Source: Arenicola marina
Lineage: Eukaryota; Annelida; Polychaeta; Arenicolidae
Direction: 5' to 3'
NCBI GenBank assembly: GCA_964019135.1
Contig: OZ025248.1
Coordinates: forward strand, 18,731,574-18,795,573
Length of the DNA stretch: 64,000 nucleotides
The position numbers and the translations under genes were made by a program. The notes beneath the pieces are model-generated. The model made no database searches and had not been told where the DNA came from. It saw nothing but the letters and a program-made list of their open reading frames with translations. Positions 45,901-52,139 of the stretch are shown piece after piece; positions within the stretch are counted from its first letter, which is position 1, and each line of letters opens with the position of its first letter.

Positions 45901-46911
45901 CCCTTCTACATCCCCGAGACGGCAGGGTGAGCCCCCCTACCCCCACTCCTCTGTAACCCTTCTATATCCTCGAGACGGCAGGGTAAGCGTGCCTACCACC
46001 CCCCCCCCTCTGTAACCCTTCCCCGAGACCGCAGGGTGAGCCCCCCTACCCCCCCCCCCCACCCTGTAACCCTTCTACATCCCCGAGACGGCAGGGTGAG
46101 TGTGCCTACCCCCCCCGCCCCCCTCTGTAACCCTTCCCCGAGACCGCAGGGTCAGCCCCCCTACCCCCCCCCCCACCCTGTAACCCTTCTACATCCCCGA
46201 GACGACAGGGTCAGCCCCCCCTCCCCGCCTGTAACCCTTCCCCGAGACTGCAGAGTCAGTCTGCCTCTTCCACCCCCCCCCCCCCACCCCCTCTCTCTCT
46301 CTCTTTAGGCCAGTTTTATACTGTATCCAGTTATTATTGTGCTGATCTAACGGCGGGAGGCTGCTCTCTTGCAGGAAGAGCCTGTCGGTGTACTACGAGC
46401 AGCAGGCGGCCTCGGACTTCACCGTGCTGTCCGCGCTCACACGCTGCTTCAAGCTCTTCCACGTGGAGGGGTACCGACCACGTGGTCTGCACAACGGACT
46501 GCTCAGGTAAGTCACGTTATCGCGAGATCTGGGCACGCGGGATGTCGCGAGAAGGAGGGTCGCGAGGACGACGCCGTGCGGCAGGGTGTGTGTATACCGG
46601 GGCCATCTCTTACAAGTACAATATCTCATCGATTATTGTCCTTACTGACAGATAATAATAATAATAATAATAATGTTACATAATAATAATGTTACATAAC
46701 AATAATGTTACATAATAATAATAACAATGTTACATAATAATAATGTTACATAATAATATCTCCCTTGCTGAGTGGTGTGTGTCATGGTTGCAGGTTCACC
46801 TACAAGGGCAACACTGTCCTGTTGGTCGGGTCCGAGTCGCCCTACGCCAAGTTCATGCCCAAGTCCTACAAGATGGTGCAGCGATCACAGCTACCGCCGG
46901 CAGGATCCTGA
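15944..46911 (+). CDS. POMGNT1-like: POMGNT1-like glycosyltransferase with two FAM3/ILEI-type domains (5' end missing)
   Basis: Exons: 15944-15994, 16282-16366, 16642-16768, 18109-18175, 18522-18705, 18875-18984, 20986-21070, 21618-21744 (or 23037-23163), 24570-24639, 27134-27232, 33264-33359, 41073-41149, 41774-41867, 42164-42213, 42721-42847, 44707-44839, 44964-45113, 45700-45861, 46375-46506, 46794-46911. All have AG/GT borders and matching phases; the sum closes at TGA after 713 residues. Residues 1-109 are the back half of a FAM3/ILEI domain. Residues 138-301 are a full one (C138, C144, KICVNGK, GRGFNVAI, FDTYAE, HDDAS, RDVWAFVGQKG, LCVP). Residues about 345-713 match the GT13 domain of POMGNT1 (RRKFC..GYGDFC, VPIIVI, ISPQMVT, WELFPEA, LVLEEE, YRVDTFPGLGFLL, IVPDVSR). 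Human POMGNT1 adds GlcNAc beta-1,2 to O-mannose on alpha-dystroglycan in the Golgi; its stem is one FAM3-like lectin domain. Here the metal motif is EEE (human EED) and the W-D motif is W-E, so activity and acceptor may differ. Confidence 0.9.
16282..16366 (+). CDS. POMGNT1-like: POMGNT1-like exon 2: FAM3 domain 1
   Basis: 85 nt, phase 1 in and phase 2 out, the same size and phases as exon 7 (20986-21070) of domain 2. Encodes HHIILAASQDEASF, with the D-E/D-x-S motif of the FAM3 fold retained. Confidence 0.9.
16642..16768 (+). CDS. POMGNT1-like: POMGNT1-like exon 3: FAM3 domain 1
   Basis: 127 nt, identical in length and phase to exons 8A and 8B of domain 2. Encodes KLKFRDGFIIIGQRGLAHGS: the RD pair is kept but the usual W-x-F after it is replaced by F-I-I. 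The last 54 nt and the donor are the seed of the 61-bp array that follows. Confidence 0.92.
16769..17935 (+). repeat. 61-bp donor-anchored minisatellite, 19 units without length change
   Basis: Each unit is GTAAGAT plus a copy of the last 54 nt of exon 3. Copies of the donor fall at 16769 + 61n up to 17928 with no indel at all. A variant unit with TATAAGACAG recurs exactly 366 bp (six units) apart, showing block duplication. The first GTAAGA is taken as the true donor because it gives phase 0 into exon 4. Each unit also contains TATTATAG before GACAGC, an acceptor-like AG. Confidence 0.95.
18109..18175 (+). CDS. POMGNT1-like: POMGNT1-like exon 4: end of FAM3 domain 1
   Basis: 67 nt, phase 0 in, phase 1 out. 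Encodes SNEFAEPTEMKGCLPVP; the GCLP end corresponds to the E-G-C-I-P terminus of FAM3 proteins. Its counterpart in domain 2 is exon 9 (24570-24639). Confidence 0.88.
18522..18705 (+). CDS. POMGNT1-like: POMGNT1-like exon 5: linker and start of FAM3 domain 2
   Basis: 184 nt. An acidic linker (KLEELPVEKAEVEANP) is followed by CGVGQACGSNSFAVHLYTG and GPKICVNGK. The spacing of the Cys residues and the GPKIC block match the start of FAM3A/C-type domains. Confidence 0.93.
18875..18984 (+). CDS. POMGNT1-like: POMGNT1-like exon 6: FAM3 domain 2
   Basis: 110 nt. Encodes VLAKGLNDGGRGFNVAIIDP then GHFDTYAE. GRG-x-N-V-A is a hallmark strand of the fold. Donor GTAAGC at 18985 opens the intron with the 18-27 bp array. 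Confidence 0.95.
19010..20705 (+). repeat. Compound 18/24/27-bp minisatellite in intron 6
   Basis: Built from two modules: CTACCACTGCTGGAGCCTGG AGCCATG (27 bp) and shorter ones such as CAACCATGGAGCCATA or CAACCACTGCTGGAGCCATG. The centre (about 19330-20060) is homogeneous 27-mer; the edges mix modules. The mostly triplet period leaves several frames open (up to 446 codons), all repeat artefacts. Not anchored on a splice site, unlike several other arrays in this gene. Confidence 0.92.
20986..21070 (+). CDS. POMGNT1-like: POMGNT1-like exon 7: FAM3 domain 2
   Basis: 85 nt, encoding SSNLEIFIEMMNDNEILLAV then SHDDAS. Matches the helix plus strand before the D-D motif in FAM3C. Ends on two bases (AA) of a codon, so the next exon fixes the residue: N with exon 8A, K with exon 8B. 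Confidence 0.95.
21618..21744 (+). CDS. POMGNT1-like: POMGNT1-like exon 8A: FAM3 domain 2, alternative copy A
   Basis: 127 nt. Encodes LNVHATKIFESLGSTMLSKM then SFRDVWAFVGQKGLTGHS. Phase 2 in, phase 0 out. Shares 21 of 43 residues with exon 8B, including the unbroken FRDVWAFVGQKG. Donor GTAGTG is weak compared with others in the gene. Confidence 0.93.
21745..23036. other. Intron between the two alternative exons
   Basis: No third exon copy found. Holds a C-run with poly-CCCCG near 22550-22570 and a CACCCCAC-rich stretch at 22770-22840. Otherwise AT-rich unique sequence. Confidence 0.5.
23037..23163 (+). CDS. POMGNT1-like: POMGNT1-like exon 8B: FAM3 domain 2, alternative copy B
   Basis: 127 nt, same phases as 8A. 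Encodes KLSDHAKQLLSDLGSGMVQN then FRDVWAFVGQKGIKGFG. This copy looks closer to FAM3C (KL-x-x-x-A, DLGS, FRD-x-W, KGIK, EQ). Reading it after 8A gives ACT GTC TGA at once, so both cannot be kept in one functional mRNA. Confidence 0.92.
23164..24569. other. Intron 8, unique sequence
   Basis: No exon or array recognised. A CCCCTCCCCTCCC run lies near 23703-23722. Confidence 0.5.
24570..24639 (+). CDS. POMGNT1-like: POMGNT1-like exon 9: end of FAM3 domain 2
   Basis: 70 nt, phase 0 in, phase 1 out; counterpart of exon 4. Encodes IEFAGTGSAWPRPIDRKLCV PTE in two parts; LCVP parallels GCLP of exon 4 and the C-I-P end of FAM3 proteins. It supplies the one base needed by exon 10 (C|TG). Its last 32 nt plus GTAAGT seed the array that follows, so the true donor is one among about 46 near-identical ones. 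Confidence 0.85.
24640..26710 (+). repeat. 44/46-bp donor-anchored minisatellite, about 46 units
   Basis: Unit: GTAAGTGTACAGTA, then a copy of the last 32 nt of exon 9 (CATAGACCGCAAGCTGTGTG, TGCCGACTGAAC). Two length classes: TGTGTGCCGACTGAAC (46 bp) and TGTGTCCACTGAAC (44 bp). Almost every unit keeps a perfect GTAAGT; a minority read GTACGT. Long minus-strand frames (up to 765 codons) are artefacts. Confidence 0.95.
26711..27133. other. End of intron 9, unique
   Basis: AT-rich, with a good acceptor for exon 10 (TTGTTTGCTGCAG ending 27133). Nothing else seen. Confidence 0.6.
27134..27232 (+). CDS. POMGNT1-like: POMGNT1-like exon 10: neck between stem and catalytic domain
   Basis: 99 nt, encoding KGSQIKPDPLANKNEKRRKF then CAKFDGYGDFCE. 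The basic run and C-x-K-x-x-GYG-x-x-C match human POMGNT1 just before the GT13 domain (RRRRRFCSKVEGYGSVC). Donor GTAAGT. Confidence 0.95.
27475..33240. repeat. 35-bp minisatellite, about 165 units, filling intron 10
   Basis: Unit TGATGCCTGTCCATTGCTTG GCGTAGACACGGTAA. Variants: CTGC/TTGC/TCGC/TCGT, TAGACACGG/TAGATACGG/TACACATGG, ATGATG/ATGTTG. Marker variants (CATCGTTTGGCG) repeat at 28351, 28841, 29401 and 29856, i.e. spaced by exact multiples of 35 (14, 16 and 13 units), showing block duplications. The right third uses mostly TCGC/TACACATGG units and is more uniform. Open minus frames of up to 1,043 codons are artefacts. Confidence 0.95.
33264..33359 (+). CDS. POMGNT1-like: POMGNT1-like exon 11: start of GT13 domain
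   Basis: 96 nt, encoding EHIDESLTPAPLTDKALENH then SIFLVPIIVIPG. VPIIVIPG aligns with VPVAVIAGN of human POMGNT1, the first strand of the nucleotide-sugar fold. The N of the human AGN motif is supplied as GLN by exon 12. Last bases TTGTTATTCCAG and the donor seed the 38-bp array. Confidence 0.95.
33360..40986 (+). repeat. 38-bp donor-anchored minisatellite, about 200 units (7.6 kb)
   Basis: Unit GTACCGACCCCTCCGCTCAA TAATCCTTGTTATCCCAG; it starts at the exon 11 donor and ends with a copy of the exon's last 12 nt. Many units read CCCAG|GTACC, others CCCAG|GCACC. A marked block (CCGACCGCTCCCCCCAATAA) occurs at 34541, 36973 and 39177, spaced 64 and 58 units exactly, with flanking variants shared. 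The array ends in a short TATATGTATA stretch (40987-41035). Confidence 0.96.
41073..41149 (+). CDS. POMGNT1-like: POMGNT1-like exon 12: GT13 domain
   Basis: 77 nt, encoding LNHNAVRMQLETLIMNPGIS then PQMVT. Matches human YRMLRSLLSAQGVSPQMIT. Ends phase 0 at ACC|GTGAGT. Confidence 0.95.
41141..41260 (+). repeat. Short donor-anchored repeat (about 35-38 bp, 3-4 units)
   Basis: CATGGTCACCGTGGTATGAG TTCAATAGTCGC repeated after the exon 12 donor. Each copy carries ATGGTCACC|GTG from the exon end, but the later copies have poor donor consensus (GTGGTA). A small example of the same process as the big arrays. Confidence 0.8.
41261..41773. other. Rest of intron 12
   Basis: Unique sequence apart from a rough inverted repeat: GTCATTATTGGGATCGAAG (41330) and CATACTTCTATTGTTTCCTC (41401) are echoed in reverse by GAGGAAACAATAGATGTATG (41549). 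Confidence 0.4.
41774..41867 (+). CDS. POMGNT1-like: POMGNT1-like exon 13: GT13 domain
   Basis: 94 nt, encoding VMYDEKFDEPAALAELFNFK then TAKMVGSTKYV. Corresponds to the human [20 protein letters not shown] segment, which follows the first strands of the fold. Confidence 0.94.
42164..42213 (+). CDS. POMGNT1-like: POMGNT1-like exon 14: GT13 domain
   Basis: 50 nt, encoding YQVEKALEKVWELFPEA. Aligns with the helix HYKASLTATFNLFPEAK of human POMGNT1. Phase 1 in, phase 0 out. Confidence 0.94.
42375..42640. repeat. 35-bp minisatellite in intron 14, about 7 units
   Basis: Unit CATGGTTACATGGTGACTGG GCCGTGACGGGCTGG. Units decay toward the right end. Not anchored on a splice site. Confidence 0.88.
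42721..42847 (+). CDS. POMGNT1-like: POMGNT1-like exon 15: metal-motif exon
   Basis: 127 nt, encoding KHVLVLEEEVILGPDFLYFM, then SQCLTAANSDDSIIGVSAFN, ENG. The LEEEV stretch (residues 447-449 of the visible protein) stands where human POMGNT1 has EED and MGAT1 has EDD, the Mn2+/UDP-binding motif; the metal-binding Asp is replaced by Glu. Confidence 0.95.
42994..43397. repeat. Long inverted repeat (about 112-bp arms, 180-bp spacer) in intron 15
   Basis: Left arm 42994-43105 and right arm 43286-43397 are reverse complements with few mismatches (for example GATCACGATATCGATCATTT against AAATGATCGATATCGTGATC). A short flanking pair (CCTGCACCACTGT near 43271 and ACAGTGGTGCAGG near 43409) adds a second nested fold. 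It may be a foldback/MITE-type insertion or a tail-to-tail duplication. The intron RNA would form a strong hairpin. Confidence 0.85.
43440..43890. repeat. 15-bp GC-rich minisatellite
   Basis: About 30 units of GGTGGCGCCGTTGGG with variants. Period 15 leaves frames open on both strands (up to 220 codons); no gene evidence. Confidence 0.9.
43891..44706. other. G-rich remainder of intron 15
   Basis: Plus strand carries many runs of four or more G at 44055-44265 and again at 44395-44510, with one C-run at 44458-44466. G-quadruplex potential is high by inspection. No exon until the acceptor at 44706. Confidence 0.6.
44707..44839 (+). CDS. POMGNT1-like: POMGNT1-like exon 16: GT13 domain
   Basis: 133 nt, encoding GYQGFSTNPGLAYRVDTFPG, then LGFLLKKAFYDEHMKGHMNE, CCLKR. 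YRVDTFPGLGFLLKK aligns with YRVETMPGLGWVLRR of human POMGNT1, part of the donor and acceptor site. Confidence 0.96.
44964..45113 (+). CDS. POMGNT1-like: POMGNT1-like exon 17: catalytic-base region
   Basis: 150 nt, encoding SWESWFGRKLGGKEMIVPDV, then SRVYRRPYEGLSEMADFLKE, LFNRDRVTNL. IVPDVSR is shared with human POMGNT1 (IIPDVSR). The W-D-x-W of GT13 enzymes, which carries the catalytic Asp, reads W529-E530-S-W. The last 18 nt and the donor recur three times downstream. Confidence 0.95.
45114..45345 (+). repeat. Donor-anchored repeat with acceptor, microexon and donor in each unit
   Basis: Three further copies of AG|GGACCGCGTCACCAACCT|GTGAGT follow exon 17, with GT at 45177, 45242 and about 45341 (the last GTCAGT). 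Each is preceded by a C/T-rich tract ending in CAACAG or CTACAG. The core is 18 nt, a multiple of three. Confidence 0.88.
45346..45699. other. Rest of intron 17
   Basis: Unique sequence, ending in a long C-run (45670-45686) and the acceptor for exon 18. Nothing else recognised. Confidence 0.5.
45700..45861 (+). CDS. POMGNT1-like: POMGNT1-like exon 18: C-terminal part of GT13 domain
   Basis: 162 nt, encoding EARPKLTNADNLTKYKYEEE, LSELLRASAALDTANVADCL, QGRGLGFYIPETAG. Corresponds to the human [20 protein letters not shown] region through the DTEG turn. The end (CTACATCCCCGAGACGGCAG) and donor seed a decaying repeat. Confidence 0.94.
45862..46262 (+). repeat. Donor-anchored, decaying repeat of about 55-65 bp, 7-8 units
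   Basis: Copies of CTTCTACATCCCCGAGACGG CAGG|GTAAGC separated by C-runs of varying length. Donor versions run GTAAGC, GTGAGC, GTAAGC, GTGAGC, GTGAGT, GTCAGC, GTCAGC, GTCAGT from left to right, so consensus quality falls with distance from the exon. Confidence 0.88.
46375..46506 (+). CDS. POMGNT1-like: POMGNT1-like exon 19
   Basis: 132 nt, encoding KSLSVYYEQQAASDFTVLSA, then LTRCFKLFHVEGYRPRGLHN, GLLR. Matches human [20 protein letters not shown] through NHRGLWRL. Donor GTAAGT. Confidence 0.95.
46640..46765. repeat. AT-rich microsatellite in intron 19
   Basis: Runs of ATA and of ATAATAATGTTACATA repeats just upstream of the last acceptor. Confidence 0.9.
46794..46911 (+). CDS. POMGNT1-like: POMGNT1-like exon 20: C-terminus and stop
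   Basis: 118 nt, encoding FTYKGNTVLLVGSESPYAKF, then MPKSYKMVQRSQLPPAGS and TGA at 46909-46911. Matches the human end FRKKNHFLVVGVPASPYSVK and stops soon after, without the Pro-rich human tail. Confidence 0.94.
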
Positions 46912-47274
46912 TGAATCCACTTACCGCTCACCCACCCACCCACCCTCTCACAGCTACCGCCGACAGGCTACTGATGCACCTACTCACCGTCCACCCTCTC
47001 CTCTTGGCCGTCCTCCCTCCTCCTCACCTTTAGTCGACTAAGCCCCCCCCCCCCTATGCCGCTCCCCCGCCACTCACCCATGATATTACGACCCGAAACC
47101 TGTCGTGTTGCTGTTTCGTGGCCTTGCCACCCCCCCCCCTCCCCCCCCCCCCCCCCCATTTGTCGGCGGCGTCAGCATCTTTATTGGCAGAGGATATCCC
47201 GTATAACATCATGTTATACATAATATAGAATCCGGCGTCACGTCAGGTGCCGTGTTGAGGGTGTGTTTTCTTGG
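46912..47274 (+). other. Likely start of the 3' UTR
   Basis: A 60-bp piece containing CACAGCTACCGCCGGCAGG around the stop codon is repeated once at about 46950-46970. C-runs at 47044-47054 and 47130-47157 follow. No clear AATAAA was found close to the stop; the polyadenylation site is unknown. Confidence 0.4.
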
Positions 47275-50200
47275 CGTCAGTCTGTACAACCCTGAGCTAG
47301 CTACCCTCTGTCAGCACTACCAGAGGGTACAGAGTGGGAGTCTCTGGTGGGATGATGTCTGTGTGTCAGTCAGTCTGTACAACCCTGAGCTAGCTACCCT
47401 CTGTCAGCACTACCAGGGGGTACAGAGTGGGAGTCTCTGGTGGGATGATGTCTGTGTGTCAGTCAGTCTGTACAACCCTGAGCTAGCTACCCTCTCTCAG
47501 CACTACCAGAGGGTACAGAGTGGGAGTCTGGTGGGATGATGTCTGTGTGTCAGTCAGTCTGTACAACCCTGAGCTAGCTACCCTCTCTCAGCACTACCAG
47601 AGGGTACAGAGTGGGAGTCTGGTGGGATGATGTCTGTGTGTCAGTCAGTCTGTACAACCCTGAGCTAGCTACCCTCTGTCAGCACTACCAGGGGGTACAG
47701 AGTGGGAGTCTCTGGTGGGATGATGTCTGTGTGTCAGTCAGTCTGTACAACCCTGAGCTAGCTACCCTCTCTCAGCACTACCAGAGGGTACAGAGTGGGA
47801 GTCTGGTGGGATGATGTCTGTGTGTCAGTCAGTCTGTACAACCCTGAGCTAGCTACCCTCTGTCAGCACTACCAGGGGGTACAGAGTGGGAGTCTCTGGT
47901 GGGATGATGTCTGTGTGTCAGTCAGTCTGTACAACCCTGAGCTAGCTACCCTCTGTCAGCACTACCAGAGGGTACAGAGTGGGAGTCTCTGGTGGGATGA
48001 TGTCTGTGTGTCAGTCAGTCTGTACAACCCTGAGCTAGCTACCCTCTGTCAGCACTACCAGAGGGTACAGATTGGGAGTCTCTGGTGGGATGATGTCTGT
48101 GTGTCAGTCAGTCTGTACAACCCTGAGCTAGCTACCCTCTCTCAGCACTACCAGAGGGTACAGAGTGGGAGTCTCTGGTGGGATGATGTCTGTGTGTCAG
48201 TCAGTCTGTACAACCCTGAGCTAGCTACCCGCTGTCAGCACTACCAGAGGGTACAGAGTGGGAGTCTCTGGTGGGATGATGTCTGTGTGTCAGTCAGTCT
48301 GTACAACCCTGAGCTAGCTACCCTCTGTCAGCACTACCAGGGGGTACAGAGTGGGAGTCTCTGGTGGGATGATGTCTGTGTGTCAGTCAGTCTGTACAAC
48401 CCTGAGCTAGCTACCCTCTGTCAGCACTACCAGAGGGTACAGAGTGGGAGTCTGGTGGGATGATGTCTGTGTGTCAGTCAGTCTGTACAACCCTGAGCTA
48501 GCTACCCTCTCTCAGCACTACCAGAGGGTACAGAGTGGGAGTCTGGTGGGATGATGTCTGTGTGTCAGTCAGTCTGTACAACCCTGAGCTAGCTACCCTC
48601 TGTCAGCACTACCAGGGGGTACAGAGTGGGAGTCTCTGGTGGGATGATGTCTGTGTGTCAGTCAGTCTGTACAACCCTGAGCTAGCTACCCTCTCTCAGC
48701 ACTACCAGAGGGTACAGAGTGGGAGTCTGGTGGGATGATGTCTGTGTGTCAGTCAGTCTGTACAACCCTGAGCTAGCTACCCTCTGTCAGCACTACCAGA
48801 GGGTACAGAGTGGGAGTCTCTGGTGGGATGATGTCTGTGTGTCAGTCAGTCTGTACAACCCTGAGCTAGCTACCCTCTGTCAGCACTACCAGGGGGTACA
48901 GAGTGGGAGTCTCTGGTGGGATGATGTCTGTGTGTCAGTCAGTCTGTACAACCCTGAGCTAGCTACCCTCTGTCAGCACTACCAGGGGGTACAGAGTGGG
49001 AGTCTCTGGTGGGATGATGTCTGTGTGTCAGTCAGTCTGTACAACCCTGAGCTAGCTACCCTCTGTCAGCACTACCAGAGGGTACAGAGTGGGAGTCTCT
49101 GGTGGGATGATGTTTGTGCGTCAGGCAGTCTGTACAACCCTGAGCTAGCTACCCTCTGTCAGCACTACCAGAGGGTACAGAGTGGGAGTCTCTGGTGGGA
49201 TGATGTCTGTGTGTCAGTCAGTCTGTACAACCCTGAGCTAGCTACCCTCTGTCAGCACTACCAGAGGGTACAGAGTGGGAGTCTCTGGTGGGATGATGTT
49301 TGTGCGTCAGGCAGTCTGTACAACCCTGAGCTAGCTACCCTCTGTCAGCACTACCAGAGGGTACAGAGTGGGAGTCTCTGGTGGGATGATGTCTGTGTGT
49401 CAGTCAGTCTGTACAACCCTGAGCTAGCTACCCTCTGTCAGCACTACCAGGGGGTACAGAGTGGGAGTCTCTGGTGGGATGATGTCTGTGTGTCAGTCAG
49501 TCTGTACAACCCTGAGCTAGCTACCCTCTGTCAGCACTACCAGAGGGTACAGAGTGGGAGTCGCTGGTGGGATGATGTTTGTGCGTCAGGCAGTCTGTAC
49601 AACCCTGAGCTAGCTACCCTCTGTCAGCACTACCAGAGGGTACAGAGTGGGAGTCTCTGGTGGGATGATGTCTGTGTGTCAGTCAGTCTGTACAACCCTG
49701 AGCTAGCTACCCTCTGTCAGCACTACCAGGGGGTACAGAGTGGGAGTCTCTGGTGGATGATATCTGTGTGTCAGTCAGTCTGTACAACCCTGAGCTAGCT
49801 ACCCTCTGTCAGCACTACCAGAGGGTACAGAGTGGGAGTCTCTGGTGGGATGATGTCTGTGTGTCAGTCAGTCTGTACAACCCTGAGCTAGCTACCCTCT
49901 GTCAGCACTACCAGGGGGTACAGAGTGGGAGTCTCTGGTGGGATGATGTCTGTGTGTCAGTCAGTCTGTACAACCCTGAGCTAGCTACCCTCTGTCAGCA
50001 CTTCCAGAGGGTACAGAGTGGGAGTCTCTGGTGGGATGATGTCTGTGTGTCAGTCAGTCTGTACAACCCTGAGCTAGCTACCCTCTGTCAGCACTACCAG
50101 GGGGTACAGAGTGGGAGTCTCTGGTGGGATGATGTCTGTGTGTCAGTCAGTCTGTACAACCCTGAGCTAGCTACCCTCTGTCAGCACTACCAGAGGGTAC

Positions 50201-50690
50201 AGAGTGGGAGTCTCTGGTGGGATGATGTTTGTGCGTCAGGCAGTCTGTACAACCCTGAGCTAGCTACCCTCTGTCAGCACTACCAGAGGGTACAGAGTGG
50301 GAGTCTCTGGTGGGATGATGTCTGTGTGTCAGTCAGTCTGTACAACCCTGAGCTAGCTACCCTCTGTCAGCACTACCAGGGGGTACAGAGTGGGAGCTTC
50401 TGGTGGATGATATCTGTGTGTCAGTCAGTCTGTACAACCCTGAGCTAGCTACCCTCTGTCAGCACTACCAGAGGGTACAGAGTGGGAGTCTCTGGTGGGA
50501 TGATGTCTGTGTGTCAGTCAGTCTGTACAACCCTGAGCTAGCTACCCTCTGTCAGCACTACCAGGGGGTACAGAGTGGGAGTCTCTGGTGGGATGATGTC
50601 TGTGTGTCAGTCAGTCTGTACAACCCTGAGCTAGCTACCCTCTGTCAGCACTTCCAGAGGGTACAGAGTGGGAGTCTCTGGTGAGATGAT
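47275..50690 (+). repeat. 93-bp minisatellite (89-bp variants), about 37 units
   Basis: Unit TCTGTACAACCCTGAGCTAG, CTACCCTCTGTCAGCACTAC, CAGAGGGTACAGAGTGGGAG, TCTCTGGTGGGATGATGTCT, GTGTGTCAGTCAG. The 93-bp unit reads as 31 codons (SLYNPELATLCQHYQRVQSG...), so open frames reach 359 codons. Units lacking CTCT (89 bp), and two with GGTGGATGATAT, break the frame. It lies just past the stop of the POMGNT1-like gene, probably in its 3' UTR or intergenic. Confidence 0.94.
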
Positions 50691-52139
50691 GTCTGTACAT
50701 CTCATCAGATATATCTTATATTGGATCCATATTCAAGTTTCTGTGATTCCAGTAATTGTGTGCTTGCATGGGGCATCGGTGCCAATAACGTGTCGTGGTA
50801 GTTTTCTTTTATATTCTGTGTGAGTGCTCAGCATTGGCCAAGCAATAAATAATGCTACAGTGGCGACCAAGTCCAGCTTACTGTGTGTACTGACGGGCTC
50901 CAGGTCTTCATAATGCAACAAGTCATGTTTGCGCCTAGTTATGTTATTAGTAATGGAAGGGGATCTCAATAGCGATGACCATTGTCCCCTCAAACCGCGT
51001 GACGGAAAGACGATGTTCCTCAAAGTGGATCTGGTGAGTCTTGTCATAGGGGGAGGGTTGGGGTTCCTGGTCGTGGGGATAGGGTGGGTGTTAGCGGGCG
51101 GAAGAGGGTGGGGACTGGGGGGAGGGGGGAGGGCGCACCGGTACATACACCGACCGAGCCAATGGCATTAATGCGGAAGTGTTGCCCAAGCGCACGCGTG
51201 ACGTCACGAGCGGGCTTCTCAATGGCTAATGGCGGGACATGGCTTCCACCGTGTGGGCGATAATAGATAGTGTTAGACTTAGAAGTATGATACTTCCATC
51301 AAGGCGTACATGTTCGTGTATGTTTGGAGAGAGTTACGTCATTCGACTTCACCGTTTGGTGGGGGGGCGGAGGGGGTCGGGGGACTTGTTCCTTTCATGA
51401 TCAATGCATCAAGAATGAAATTAACGATGCGGAGAAATAATATGTAGTCCGCTTTCCTGAAATACCTCTCAATCGTTAGGTTAAGCTTCATGCGATGGTT
51501 AAAGGGAAACACTTGTTTTATATGCTCATTAAATGTGTTGCTGTAAGTGTTAATGTACGGCGAGATGGCATAGCACCACTGTGGCGTGCGCTGCAATACC
51601 GTTATTACTGTATGTGTAGGTCCTGATACTTAACGTACCTTATTAGCGCTGTTACACCGGCGCAGGTATGGCCCGAATGTTAACTTGTTGCCTAATTCAT
51701 TCTGCCACAATGTTCAAGCACATTGTACATTGCCGTGTACACTTTGTCTGGCACATTTCAGTCTGATGCAACATTTTTTGACAAGATGTGCTTAGCGCTC
51801 GCAAATAGTTTGTCTTGTGAATGAGACTGGTACTTCATGACTAGTGGTGAAACTATCATACTGACGGCGGGACCCGAGAGGATAGGCCACTTCAACAAAA
51901 CGGCGACTGGGGGCGCCACTGTACGAGGAGGAGAATGCAACTTCGCTCGCCTAACTGTCTGTTGTGTCTTTCATTCGTAATTTCTGCGTGTGTGATGAGC
52001 GTGAGAGGTATATGACGTCACTAACGGTCTTTGGTATTACGTCATTATTTAAAAGGAGAACCTGTTTGCTTTGTAAATTACGCACGCGCTGTAACGTCTG
52101 GTCTTATACCATTCCACTTTGTCTAGATATAGAGAGAGG
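50691..52139. other. Unique region, one doubtful exon
   Basis: AATAAATAA at about 50845 could be a polyadenylation signal for the gene upstream. A splice-bounded open stretch at 50951-51033 (ends AAAGTGGATCTG|GTGAGT; reads MEGDLNSDDHCPLKPRDGKT then MFLKVDL) is a possible exon of an unseen plus-strand gene. A G-rich stretch lies at 51040-51135. Otherwise nothing recognised. Confidence 0.3.
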
